In this document: in pieces, positions 1 through 6,806 of the stretch | Layout of the letters: the number at the start of each line of letters is the position of its first letter | Position numbering within the stretch: the first letter of the stretch is position 1 | Origin: an uncultured Oscillibacter sp. | Lineage (GTDB): Bacteria > Bacillota > Clostridia > Oscillospirales > Oscillospiraceae | Length of the DNA stretch: 11,986 bases | NCBI RefSeq assembly: GCF_900544955.1 | Contig: NZ_UQXD01000057.1 | Location: forward strand, 1 to 11,986 | Reading direction: 5' to 3' | Notes under the pieces: model-generated | Databases searched by the model: none | The model's input: only the letters and a program-made list of their open reading frames with translations | Told to the model about the DNA's origin: nothing | Program-made: the position numbers and the translations under genes

Positions 1-17
1 CGCAGCCCCTTCAATCA

Positions 18-47
18 GCAGGACCGCCGCTTGCGCGGCGGTCCTGC
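18..47 (-). terminator. GC-rich hairpin downstream of cstA, probable terminator
   Basis: A perfect 13-bp stem (GCAGGACCGCCGC at 18-30 with its complement at 35-47) closes a 4-base loop, 53 bases past the cstA stop codon. No T-run follows on either strand, so this is a weak intrinsic terminator at best. It could instead be a 3'-end stabilising stem-loop. The rest of 1-99 shows nothing gene-like. Confidence 0.5.
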
Positions 48-99
48 ATGGCGGGGGGAGACTGGCAAAACTCCGCCGCCGGAATGAATGGGAGGATGC

Positions 100-1785
100 T
101 TACTTGCTGGCGGCAGCCTTCTTGTTGCTCAGCGCCTTGAAGCCCTCGACCACCAGCACGATGGCCAGGACAAACAGCACGCCGGAGAAGATGGTCTGCA
201 GCACGTCGGCCGCCACGGTGGCAGAGCCGGCCATCAGACTGGCAATCTTGGTCTTGAAGGTGATAGCCAGGGAGGTCAGGGTAGCCAGCAGCATGAACAC
301 CATGGGGATGTAGAACATCTTGTTGTTCTTGCCGATGTTGCCCAGCCAGGCGGCGCAGGCCAGCAGAGCCAGAGCGGCCAGCAGCTGGTTGGCGGCACCG
401 AACAGGGGCCAGATCAGGCTGTAGCCGCCGGTCATCAGGATGCCGCCCAGAATGACGGTGATGAGGGTGGCCACAAAGGGATTGGCCAGGGCCTTCTTGA
501 CGCCGGTCAGAGTGGCGGGGTCGGTGCCCTCATCCACGAAGAACTCCTGGAGCATGTAGCGGGCCAGACGGGTGGCGGTATCCAGAGAGGTCAGGCAGAA
601 GGCGGACACGGACAGGATGATGACGGAGTACATGACGTCATAGGGCAGGCCCACAGCCTGCAGCATGGTGGACACGCCGGTGGCGAAAACCACGGTGGGG
701 GTGCCGGCGGGCATAGCGCCGTCGGCGAACAGGATGCCCACGCAGATCAGGGAGATCACGGCCAGGGCACACTCGATGAGCATGCCGCCGTAACCGATTG
801 CCATGGCGTCCTTCTCATTGTCCAGCTGCTTGGCAGTAGTGCCGGAGCCCACCAGGGAGTGGAAGCCGGAGATGGCGCCGCAGGCCACGGTGATGAACAG
901 GACGGGGAAGAGCATGCTGTCGCCCTTGATGCCGCCAAAGCCGGTGAAGGCGGGCAGAGCCACCACGGGGTGGGCCACCACAACGCCGATCACAGCCAGG
1001 GCCAGCATGCCGTACAGCAGGAAGCTGTTCAGGTAGTCACGGGGCTGGAGCAGGATCCACACGGGGGTGACGGAGGCGATCAGGATGTACACCATCACGA
1101 AAATGCTCCAGAAGCCGGCGCCCATGTGGATGGGCACATTGTAGCCGATGACGATGCAGGCCACCAGGGCGACCACGCCCACCACGGTGGACACGCCCAG
1201 GGGGGCGTTGCGGCGGTAGACCAGGAAGCCGAAGACGATGGCCAGCACGATGAACAGCATGGAGATCATGGCGGTGCGGCCGTTGGCGACGCTGAAGGCC
1301 TCGGTGCCCTCGGCGCCGGAGGCGAAGGTGCCCACCACGATGGAGCCGAAGGCGGCAACCACCAGCAACAGGGTCAGGTAGGCGAAGACCAGGAACAGCT
1401 TCTTGCCCCGGCGGCCGATGTTGACCTCGATGACGTGGCCGATGGACTTGCCCTCGTGCCGGATGGAGGCGAACAGGGACGCGAAGTCATGGGTGGCGCC
1501 GAAGAAGACGCCGCCGATCAGAATCCACAGAAGGACGGGAACCCAGCCGAAGATGGCGGCCTGAATGGGTCCGTTGATGGGGCCGGCGCCTGCGATGGAG
1601 GCGAAGTGATGGCCCAGCAGGACGGGGGCCTTGGCAGCGCAGTAGTCGTTGCCGTCGGCCATGGTGTGCGCGGGGGTCTCCTTGGAGGGATCAACGCCCC
1701 ACTGCTTGGCCAGCCATCTGCCGTAGAACAGATAGCCGCAGACCAGCACGACGACGCTGACCAGCATGATTACGAGTGAATTCAT
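100..1785 (-). CDS. cstA: CstA-family carbon starvation protein / pyruvate-peptide transporter
   Basis: The 561-residue product is a very hydrophobic inner-membrane protein of the CstA family. Characterised members are pyruvate:H+ symporters (BtsT, CstA of E. coli) or are linked to peptide uptake. Family signatures include the N-terminal PAHTMADGNDY (38-48), the GHHFASIAGAGPINGP block (58-73) and FGATHDFASLF (95-105). Many membrane helices follow to the C-terminus, which ends in a short Lys-rich tail. It is shorter than the roughly 700-residue E. coli protein, and this shorter length is common in Firmicutes. The ATG start at 1785 has AAGGGAG 7 bases upstream. It lies 14 bases after the stop of the preceding 174-residue gene, so the two are very likely co-transcribed from the promoter at 2422-2450. 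The family call is firm; the substrate is not readable from sequence. Nearby 2-oxo acid enzymes make pyruvate or another oxo acid a reasonable guess. Confidence 0.93.
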   Translation of the reverse strand: MNSLVIMLVSVVVLVCGYLFYGRWLAKQWGVDPSKETPAHTMADGNDYCAAKAPVLLGHHFASIAGAGPINGPIQAAIFGWVPVLLWILIGGVFFGATHDFASLFASIRHEGKSIGHVIEVNIGRRGKKLFLVFAYLTLLLVVAAFGSIVVGTFASGAEGTEAFSVANGRTAMISMLFIVLAIVFGFLVYRRNAPLGVSTVVGVVALVACIVIGYNVPIHMGAGFWSIFVMVYILIASVTPVWILLQPRDYLNSFLLYGMLALAVIGVVVAHPVVALPAFTGFGGIKGDSMLFPVLFITVACGAISGFHSLVGSGTTAKQLDNEKDAMAIGYGGMLIECALAVISLICVGILFADGAMPAGTPTVVFATGVSTMLQAVGLPYDVMYSVIILSVSAFCLTSLDTATRLARYMLQEFFVDEGTDPATLTGVKKALANPFVATLITVILGGILMTGGYSLIWPLFGAANQLLAALALLACAAWLGNIGKNNKMFYIPMVFMLLATLTSLAITFKTKIASLMAGSATVAADVLQTIFSGVLFVLAIVLVVEGFKALSNKKAAASK

Positions 1786-1799
1786 ACAATTCTCCCTTC

Positions 1800-2324
1800 T
1801 TATTTTGCCTTGGGGTCGGGACCGAAGTTCCGCTCCAAGGTCTTACGTGCTTCCTTTCCGGCTGGATTGGAAAAGAAGCGCTGCGTGGAACATTCCATTG
1901 CCGCTATGTGATACTCCATCCAGCCATGGAGTGCCAGCCGAAAGTTTTTGCGGAAGCGGGTCCGTTTCAGGAGCTTCTGCGCCTCCGGGTCGATGGTGTC
2001 CGCCAGGATGACCAGCGTCACATAAGAGAACATGTGCTCGCCGCTGGGCTGAATGCGCGCCATCCCGGCCTCCCGGGAGAGGGTGATCCAGCGCCCCAGG
2101 GTCTCCGCGTCCAGGTGCTCCGCCAGACAGAAAAAGACGTACTCATGCTGCTCCGTGGCGTAGATCACGTGGGCCTTGGTGGCCACGTAATTCTCCTCCC
2201 GGAAATGATAGACCGCTGCGGCGGGAAACTCCCCCCCGGCGACGGCCACATCCCGCTCGATGTCGAAGTAATACGAATAGGCATCCAGCAGCTTTTCCAG
2301 CCGCGCCTGCAGTGTCATTTCCAT
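1800..2324 (-). CDS. Uncharacterised 174-residue protein, first gene of the cstA operon
   Basis: I do not recognise the family. The product is a soluble, acidic-to-neutral mixed alpha/beta protein. It begins MEMTLQARLEKLLDAYSYYF and has a central aromatic/His-rich part (HVIYATEQHEYVFF, 52-65). A hydrophobic strand YVTLVILAD (101-109) and a basic segment KRTRFRKNFR (120-129) follow. There is no signal peptide, no membrane segment and no Cys pair. I chose the ATG at 2324 because AGGAAA lies 7 bases upstream and the codons before it lack the neighbouring G/C third-position bias. An in-frame ATG at 2366 (GCAGGG only 2 bases away) would add 14 residues and cannot be excluded. The gene ends 14 bases before cstA, so it is probably a partner or modulator of the transporter. 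That role is inferred from position only. Confidence 0.75.
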   Translation of the reverse strand: MEMTLQARLEKLLDAYSYYFDIERDVAVAGGEFPAAAVYHFREENYVATKAHVIYATEQHEYVFFCLAEHLDAETLGRWITLSREAGMARIQPSGEHMFSYVTLVILADTIDPEAQKLLKRTRFRKNFRLALHGWMEYHIAAMECSTQRFFSNPAGKEARKTLERNFGPDPKAK

Positions 2325-2421
2325 AAAGTCGTTTCCTATCCCGTCTGTTGAAAAGCAATCGCTCATATCCCTGCCGTTTCCGCAAACAGCCCGTTAAAAA
2401 TAGCGCTCGCTTATGGGTGCT

Positions 2422-2450
2422 ATTATACACGGTTCTTTCCGGTTTGTTAA
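2422..2450 (-). promoter_or_regulatory. Sigma-A promoter for the 174-residue gene and cstA
   Basis: On the minus strand TTAACA (2445-2450) is separated by exactly 17 bases from a perfect TATAAT (2422-2427). This predicts a start near 2415 and a leader of about 90 bases to the ATG at 2324. The leader contains a small 7-bp hairpin (GCTGTTT...GAAACGGC, about 2373-2390) just before the alternative ATG. The rest of 2325-2632 holds the two operator-like palindromes listed separately and no gene. Confidence 0.8.
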
Positions 2451-2466
2451 GAGGGTAACATGAAAT

Positions 2467-2476
2467 TTGTGTACAA
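2467..2476. promoter_or_regulatory. Putative GntR/FCD operator TTGTGTACAA
   Basis: TTGT-GT-ACAA is an inverted repeat with a 2-base centre, 16 bp upstream of the -35 box of the cstA-side promoter. It matches 9 of 10 bases of TGGTGTACAA at 3411-3420 in the vor promoter. TTGTATACAA-like palindromes are known operators of some FCD-type GntR repressors, for example MdcY. Assignment to the local regulator is an inference. Confidence 0.4.
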
Positions 2477-2572
2477 TTTGTGAATGAGCTGGTTAAAATT
2501 GTCTGTTTTGGCAAAGTCCCCGGGCCATCTGTCCTCTTTTGCAGGGATTTCACCGGCGTCTCCCCGCCCCCC

Positions 2573-2591
2573 ACTGTGCAAATTGCACAGT
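2573..2591. repeat. 19-bp perfect inverted repeat, operator-like
   Basis: ACTGTGCAA-A-TTGCACAGT is a perfect palindrome with 9-bp arms around one central base. It lies 42 bp past the gntR stop codon and about 120 bp upstream of the cstA-side promoter. No T-run follows it on the gntR strand, which argues against a simple intrinsic terminator. The odd-length, tightly spaced symmetry suits a dimeric DNA-binding protein better than an RNA hairpin. Confidence 0.5.
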
Positions 2592-2632
2592 TTCCCTTCC
2601 GCTTTTTGTGAGCTTGTCCAGTGGGCGCGGTC

Positions 2633-3316
2633 TCAGCCCTGGAGGGTGTGGATCAGGTGGCGCATGTGGATGCTCATGGCGTGGCGGGCGCCCGCCTCGT
2701 CCCGCTGGAGCAGAAACTCCAGGATCATCCGGTTGTCCGACAGGGCGATGTCCTGCATCTGCTGGCGGTTCTGGGAGAGCTGGAGGATCTCGTTCACCGC
2801 GCTGTTGATGATGGGATACAGCCGCCGCATATACTCATTGTGGGAGGCCTTGATGATAGCGAAGTGAAATTCCTGGTCCGCCAGCGGCCAGTCCCCCCCC
2901 TCGGCGGCGATGCGCTCCATCCGCCGGGCCCGCTTCAAAATCTGCTGCAGCTCCTCGTCCGTCCCCCGCTGGCAGGCCAGGGCCACGGTGGCGGGCTCGA
3001 AAATCAGCCGCATCTCAAAGAGGTCCTTGGCCCGGACCCGGGAGCGCATGCTGGCAAGGCTGGTCAAATCCAGCCCCGACGCCGGCAGGCTCTCGGAGAC
3101 GAAGGTCCCCTTCCCCCGCCGGATCTCCAGCACCCCCTGGGCAACCAGAAAGGAGATGGCCTCCCGCAACGTGGTGCGGCTGACCCGCAGCGCCTCGCTG
3201 AGCTCGTTTTCGTTGGGCAGCTTGCTGCCCGGGGCATACCGCTGCTCCTCCACAATCAGCTCGTACAGCCGGTCGGAGGTCTGCTCCGACAGCTTGGTCT
3301 TTCTCGGCTCCGCCAT
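2633..3316 (-). CDS. GntR-family transcriptional regulator, FadR/FCD subfamily
   Basis: The 227-residue protein has an N-terminal winged helix-turn-helix (about 5-73; LPNENELSEALRVSRTTLRE then the wing GVLEIRRGKGTFV) and a C-terminal all-helical FCD ligand domain (about 95-220). FCD regulators bind small carboxylates or oxo acids, usually around a metal. The expected ligands D147 and H151 (DQEFH) and H217 (SIHMRH) are present. The usual middle His position seems to be N195 (SDNRM). I start it at the ATG at 3316, because GGAGGG sits 6 bases upstream; the in-frame ATG at 3322 abuts that motif directly. It is divergent from the vor operon, and its own stop lies about 180 bp from the cstA-side promoter. 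It is a good candidate to control either or both. Effector unknown. Confidence 0.93.
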   Translation of the reverse strand: MAEPRKTKLSEQTSDRLYELIVEEQRYAPGSKLPNENELSEALRVSRTTLREAISFLVAQGVLEIRRGKGTFVSESLPASGLDLTSLASMRSRVRAKDLFEMRLIFEPATVALACQRGTDEELQQILKRARRMERIAAEGGDWPLADQEFHFAIIKASHNEYMRRLYPIINSAVNEILQLSQNRQQMQDIALSDNRMILEFLLQRDEAGARHAMSIHMRHLIHTLQG

Positions 3317-3392
3317 GTCCATCCCTCCATCGGAAATGTTTGATACCTTATTTTATCACAGTTTCTTTCGTCAAAACTCCCAAGCCTCCCCC
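3317..3392 (-). promoter_or_regulatory. Upstream region of the GntR gene with a weak promoter candidate
   Basis: On the minus strand TTGACG (3369-3374) could act as a -35 box, with a poor TAAGGT 18 bases on as the -10. An AT-rich stretch with TGATA/TATCA arms (3341-3345 and 3354-3358) overlaps it and could be an autoregulatory site. No match is strong. Confidence 0.3.
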
Positions 3393-3421
3393 TTGACATC
3401 CGATGTGGCCTGGTGTACAAT
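3393..3421 (+). promoter_or_regulatory. Sigma-A promoter of the vor operon
   Basis: Consensus TTGACA (3393-3398) lies exactly 17 bases before TACAAT (3416-3421). Transcription should start near 3428, giving a leader of about 57 bases to the TTG start at 3485. The -10 box is embedded in the operator-like TGGTGTACAA (3411-3420). TGACATC occurs at both the -35 box (3394-3400) and the predicted start (3421-3427). Confidence 0.85.
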
Positions 3422-3455
3422 GACATCATACAACAGATACAGAAATAATACAACA
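3411..3455. repeat. Cluster of TACAA half-sites over and after the vor -10 box
   Basis: TACAA occurs at 3416, 3429 and 3449. The last two sit in an exact 8-base direct repeat ATACAACA (3428-3435 and 3448-3455) spaced 20 bp apart, about two helical turns. The first belongs to TGGTGTACAA, which resembles the TTGTGTACAA site at 2467. The positions suit a repressor covering the promoter and start site. The region is AT-rich, so some repetition is expected by chance. Confidence 0.4.
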
Positions 3456-3484
3456 AGAAAATTTTAGGGAGGGAGGCTTTTTTC

Positions 3485-4165
3485 TTGACCGCTTCCACCA
3501 TCTGCTCCCACCGCCTCTCCATCATCACCGGCCACTACGGCACCGGCAAGACGGAATTCGCCGTGAACCTGGCCCTGGCCCTGGCGGCGGAGGGCCGCCG
3601 GGTCATGCTGGCGGACCTGGACATCGTCAACCCCTACTTCCGCTCCCGGGAGCGGCGGCCGCTGCTGGAGGGGGCGGGGGTCCGCCTGATCTCCTCCTCC
3701 CAGGCCTGCTCCGACGCCGACGTGCCCGCCCTGCCGGCGGAGCTCCTGACCATCCTGGAGGACCGGACGGTGACGGGTGTGCTGGACATCGGCGGCGACC
3801 CGGTGGGCGCCCGGGTGCTGGCCCGGTTTCGCCCCCAGATCCAGGCGGAGGACCACCAGCTGATCTGCGTGCTCAACGCCAACCGGCCGGAGGTCCGCCA
3901 GGCGGCGGACGCCGTGACCTATCTGCGGGGCATTGAGCAGGCCACCGGCCTCACCTGCACCGGCCTTGTCAACAACACCCACCTGTGCCAAGAGACCACC
4001 GGCGCCGACATCCGCAAGGGCGCCGTCCTGGCCGCCGCCGTGTCCGCCGAGACCGGCATCCCCGTCCTCTGCCACGTGGCGGAGGCGCGGCTTGCCGGTG
4101 GCCTGCCGGAGCTGGCGGAGCCTGTGTTTCCAATCACCATCCGCATGAAAAAGCCGTGGGAATGA
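3485..4165 (+). CDS. SIMIBI-class P-loop ATPase (CobQ/MinD/ParA-like) heading the vor operon
   Basis: The 226-residue cytoplasmic protein has a P-loop GHYGTGKTE (16-24) and a conserved LADLDIVNPYFRSRE block (42-56, switch-I-like, with two Asp). A Walker-B/switch-II segment GVLDIGGDPVGAR (98-110) follows, then NANRP (131-135) and NNT (163-165) as probable base-contact positions. The Lys that marks true MinD/ParA deviant Walker-A motifs is His17 here, so dimer-type catalysis may differ. Start is TTG at 3485, with GGGAGGGAGG ending 8 bases upstream; no ATG fits. It lies 32 bases before the ferredoxin gene in a five-gene operon. Related ATPases are, to my knowledge, recurrently found next to such oxidoreductases in Clostridia, without a known job. 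Fe-S cluster loading or complex assembly is a guess. Confidence 0.85.
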   Translation: MTASTICSHRLSIITGHYGTGKTEFAVNLALALAAEGRRVMLADLDIVNPYFRSRERRPLLEGAGVRLISSSQACSDADVPALPAELLTILEDRTVTGVLDIGGDPVGARVLARFRPQIQAEDHQLICVLNANRPEVRQAADAVTYLRGIEQATGLTCTGLVNNTHLCQETTGADIRKGAVLAAAVSAETGIPVLCHVAEARLAGGLPELAEPVFPITIRMKKPWE

Positions 4166-4197
4166 CCGCGGCGGAAGGGGAAGGAGGACCATCCATC

Positions 4198-4410
4198 ATG
4201 AGCGCGAAAGTGACGTTTGATTCCGACCGCTGCAAGGGATGCGAGCTGTGCACCACCGTGTGCCCCAAGCACATCGTGGCCATCGACAAAGCCGTGATCA
4301 ACCGCAAGGGCTACCACCCTGCCGCCATCACCGACATCAGCCAGTGCATCGCCTGTGCCAGCTGCGCCAAAATCTGCCCCGATTCCATCATCACCGTGGA
4401 AAAATTCTGA
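4198..4410 (+). CDS. 2x[4Fe-4S] ferredoxin subunit (delta) of 2-oxoacid:ferredoxin oxidoreductase
   Basis: The 70-residue protein carries two classical CxxCxxCxxxCP motifs: C12, C15, C18, C22 and C50, C53, C56, C60. It is thus a bacterial-type 2[4Fe-4S] electron carrier. In four-subunit 2-oxoacid oxidoreductases this delta subunit passes electrons from the TPP/Fe-S centre of the beta subunit to free ferredoxin. The ATG at 4198 is preceded by AAGGAGG with a 10-base spacer. A longer upstream reading in the same frame is out-of-frame shadow of the ATPase gene. It sits between the ATPase (32 bases) and the alpha subunit (18 bases). This is VorD/KorD type; the family is certain, the exact subunit letter varies between naming schemes. 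Confidence 0.93.
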   Translation: MSAKVTFDSDRCKGCELCTTVCPKHIVAIDKAVINRKGYHPAAITDISQCIACASCAKICPDSIITVEKF

Positions 4411-4428
4411 AAAAGGAGGTCGTTATCC

Positions 4429-5499
4429 GTGGAAAAGGAACTTTGGAAAGGCAATGAAGCCATCGCCGAGGCCGCCATCCGGGCCGGCTGCGACTGTTTC
4501 TTCGGCTATCCCATCACGCCTCAGAGCGAGGTGCCCGAGTACATGTCCGTCCACCTGCCCAAGGCCGGCGGCGTATTCGTCCAGTCCGAGTCGGAGGTGG
4601 CCGCCATCAACATGGTGTACGGCGCCGCCGGCGCCGGCAAGCGGGCCATGACCTCCTCCTCCTCCCCCGGCATCAGCCTCAAGCAGGAGGGCATTACATA
4701 CCTGGCGGGGGCCGAGGTGCCCTGCGTCATCGTCAACTGCATGCGGGGCGGCCCGGGCCTGGGCACCATCCAGCCCAGCCAGGGCGACTACTTCCAGGCC
4801 ACCCGGGGCGGCGGCAACGGCGACTACCGGACGCTGGTGCTGGCCCCCTCCAACGTGCAGGAGACCGTGGACTTCATGCAGGAGGCCTTCGACATCGCGG
4901 ATCAGTACCGCAACCCCGTCATGGTGGTGTGCGACGGCCTCATCGGCCAGATGATGGAGCCCATCGAGTGGCGCCCCGTGCCCAAGCGCACGCTGCCGCC
5001 CAAGGACTGGGCCGCCTGCGGCCGCTATGGACGAAGCCACCACAACGTCATCAACTCCCTGTACATGGCCCCGGAGGACTGTGACGACCACAACCGCCAC
5101 CTGGACGAGAAGTACGCGGAGATCGCCAAAAACGAGACCCGCTGGGAGGAGGTTGGCTGCGAGGACGCGGAGATCATCATCACCGCCTACGGCACCCCCG
5201 CCCGCATCGCCCTCACCGCCCTGGAGACCCTCCAGGCCGCCGGGCTGAAGGTGGGCCTGTTCCGCCCCATCACTCTGTGGCCCTTCCCGGAGAAGGCCCT
5301 CCACGACCTGGCCGCCCGGGACCACGTGAAGGCGTTTTTGGACGTGGAGATGAGCTCCTCCGGCCAGATGCTGGACGACGTCCGCCTGGCGGTGGAGGGG
5401 CAGAAGCCCATTCACTACCTGGGCCACGCCGGCGGCGTGATGCCCACGGTGGAGGAAATGGTGGAATCGGCCCAAAAGGCCTTGAAGGAGGTCAAGTGA
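4429..5499 (+). CDS. vorB: 2-ketoisovalerate-type ferredoxin oxidoreductase, alpha subunit (VorB)
   Basis: The 356-residue alpha subunit supplies the pyrimidine-side half of the TPP site and the CoA-handling domain. It catalyses, with the other subunits, 2-oxo acid + CoA + oxidised ferredoxin to acyl-CoA + CO2 + reduced ferredoxin. Visible motifs are GYPITPQSE (26-34), QSESEVAA (52-59), the MRGGPGLGT loop (105-113), QGDYFQATRGG (118-128) and the domain-II segment LFRPITLWPFP (277-287). Start is GTG at 4429, 8 bases after a strong AAAGGAGGT. The sequence is closest in my memory to proteins annotated as 3-methyl-2-oxobutanoate dehydrogenase VorB. Related 2-oxoglutarate (KorA) enzymes are hard to separate by eye, so substrate preference is an inference, helped by the aminotransferase downstream. 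Confidence 0.92.
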   Translation: MEKELWKGNEAIAEAAIRAGCDCFFGYPITPQSEVPEYMSVHLPKAGGVFVQSESEVAAINMVYGAAGAGKRAMTSSSSPGISLKQEGITYLAGAEVPCVIVNCMRGGPGLGTIQPSQGDYFQATRGGGNGDYRTLVLAPSNVQETVDFMQEAFDIADQYRNPVMVVCDGLIGQMMEPIEWRPVPKRTLPPKDWAACGRYGRSHHNVINSLYMAPEDCDDHNRHLDEKYAEIAKNETRWEEVGCEDAEIIITAYGTPARIALTALETLQAAGLKVGLFRPITLWPFPEKALHDLAARDHVKAFLDVEMSSSGQMLDDVRLAVEGQKPIHYLGHAGGVMPTVEEMVESAQKALKEVK

Positions 5500-5500
5500 C

Positions 5501-6250
5501 ATGGCGATGGTATATCAGAAGTCCCCTGGGCTGACCGACAACGAGCTCCACTACTGCCCCGGCTGCAACCACGGCATCATCCACAAGCTGGTGGCGGAGT
5601 CTCTGGTGGAGCTGGGTCTGCTGGACGGCGCCATCGGCGTGTGCCCCGTGGGCTGCTCCGTGTTCGCCTACAACTACTTCAGCTGCGACATGCTGGAGGC
5701 CGCCCACGGCCGGGCCCCCGCCGTGGCCACGGGCATCAAGCGCACCCACCCGGACCAGGCGGTGTTCACCTATCAGGGCGACGGCGACCTGGCGTCCATC
5801 GGCGCGGCGGAGATCGTCCACGCCGCCATGCGGGGGGAGAAGTTCACCACCATCTTCATCAACAACGCCATCTACGGTATGACCGGCGGCCAGATGGCCC
5901 CCACCACCCTCATCGGCCAGCGGGCCACCACCTGCCAGTCCGGCCGCACCGTGGAGCAGGCGGGCATGCCCATCCGCGTGGCGGAGATGCTCTCCACCCT
6001 GGACGGCTGCGTCTACGCCGAGCGGGTCTGCGTCACCGACATCGGCAACATCAACAAGGCCAAGCGGGCCATCAAGAAGGCCTTTGAAAAGCAGATGGCC
6101 CGGGAGGGCTTCACCTTTGTGGAGGTGCTGTCCACCTGTCCCACCAACTGGGGCATGACGCCCCTGAAGGCCGTGGAGTGGCTGAAGGAGAACATGATCC
6201 CCTACTATCCCCTGGGGGTCATCAAGGACACCGGCGCGGAGGTGAAGTAA
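5501..6250 (+). CDS. 2-oxoacid:ferredoxin oxidoreductase, beta (TPP-binding) subunit
   Basis: The 249-residue beta subunit holds the diphosphate side of thiamine pyrophosphate and the cluster nearest to it. The TPP/Mg motif is GDGDLASIG (93-101), followed by NNAIYGMTGGQMAPTT (121-136). Cysteines C19 and C22 (YCPGCNHG), C48 or C52 (GVCPVGCS) and C213 (STCPTNWG) match the four cluster ligands seen in this family. The ATG at 5501 comes one base after the alpha stop codon. Its ribosome site (AAGGAGGT, 5485-5492) lies inside the end of vorB, so translation is likely coupled. It pairs with VorB to form the catalytic dimer and with the gamma and delta subunits in the full enzyme. Symbols vorA or korB are both used for such proteins. 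Confidence 0.93.
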   Translation: MAMVYQKSPGLTDNELHYCPGCNHGIIHKLVAESLVELGLLDGAIGVCPVGCSVFAYNYFSCDMLEAAHGRAPAVATGIKRTHPDQAVFTYQGDGDLASIGAAEIVHAAMRGEKFTTIFINNAIYGMTGGQMAPTTLIGQRATTCQSGRTVEQAGMPIRVAEMLSTLDGCVYAERVCVTDIGNINKAKRAIKKAFEKQMAREGFTFVEVLSTCPTNWGMTPLKAVEWLKENMIPYYPLGVIKDTGAEVK

Positions 6251-6251
6251 G

Positions 6252-6788
6252 ATGAAAAAAGAGATCATCATTTCCGGCTTCGGCGGCCAGGGCGGCCTGG
6301 CCATCGGCAAAAATTTGGCGGAGGCCGGCATGGCCGAGGGCATGAACGTCACCTGGGCCCCCTCCTACGGCCCGGAGATGCGGGGCGGCACCGCCAACTG
6401 CTCCGTGGTCCTCTCCGACAAGCCGGTGGGCTCCCCCGTCTTCGCCCACCCCACGGAGCTCATCGCCATGAATGCCCCCTCCCTGGAGAAGTTTGAGGCG
6501 GGGGTCCAGTCCGGCGGCGCCGTCTTCGTCAACAGCGACGTGGTCAGCGACCAGGTGTCCCGGGGGGATTTGGCCGCCTACTACATCCCCTGCTCCCAGA
6601 TCGCCGAGGAGGTGGGCAACCCCAAGGTGGGCAACATGGTCATGCTGGGGGCCTACGTGGCCGCCACCGGGATTTTGAAGGCCGAGACCATCGAAACCAT
6701 GATCCAGGAGATGTTCACCGGCGCCAAGGCCAAGCTGGTGCCCCTGAATATCGAGGCCTTCCGCCGGGGCATGGCCTGCATCCGGTGA
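6252..6788 (+). CDS. 2-oxoacid:ferredoxin oxidoreductase, gamma subunit
   Basis: The 178-residue protein is the gamma (catalytic-domain-III) subunit. It begins with the glycine-rich IISGFGGQGG (6-15) and continues with WAPSYGPEMRGGTANC (35-50), the most typical signature of this family, and GNMVMLGAYVA (127-137). In single-chain pyruvate oxidoreductases this domain is fused to the alpha part. The ATG at 6252 follows the beta stop by one base, with GGAGGTG 8 bases upstream. It is the last gene of the five-gene operon; a GC-rich hairpin follows within 20 bases. All four enzyme subunits are intact, so the complex should be functional. Confidence 0.93.
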   Translation: MKKEIIISGFGGQGGLAIGKNLAEAGMAEGMNVTWAPSYGPEMRGGTANCSVVLSDKPVGSPVFAHPTELIAMNAPSLEKFEAGVQSGGAVFVNSDVVSDQVSRGDLAAYYIPCSQIAEEVGNPKVGNMVMLGAYVAATGILKAETIETMIQEMFTGAKAKLVPLNIEAFRRGMACIR

Positions 6789-6806
6789 GCGCCTGTCCGT
6801 CAAATC

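Noticed and set aside
88..1779. Full-length 563-codon open frame antisense to cstA
   Set aside because: Its product is a low-complexity Gly/His/Gln/Asp-rich sequence. It exists because the real gene almost never uses TTA, CTA or TCA codons. The CstA strand shows family motifs and a good ribosome site.
4429..5499. Pyruvate or 2-oxoglutarate oxidoreductase instead of a branched-chain enzyme
   Set aside because: Not fully excluded. VorB-like features and the neighbouring BCAT gene favour 2-ketoisovalerate, but by-eye reading cannot settle substrate choice.
4423..5502. Long antisense frame over vorB, with similar ones at 5492-6352, 6222-6875 and 7219-8391
   Set aside because: All mirror genuine genes with conserved motifs on the plus strand; compositions are typical of codon-bias shadows.
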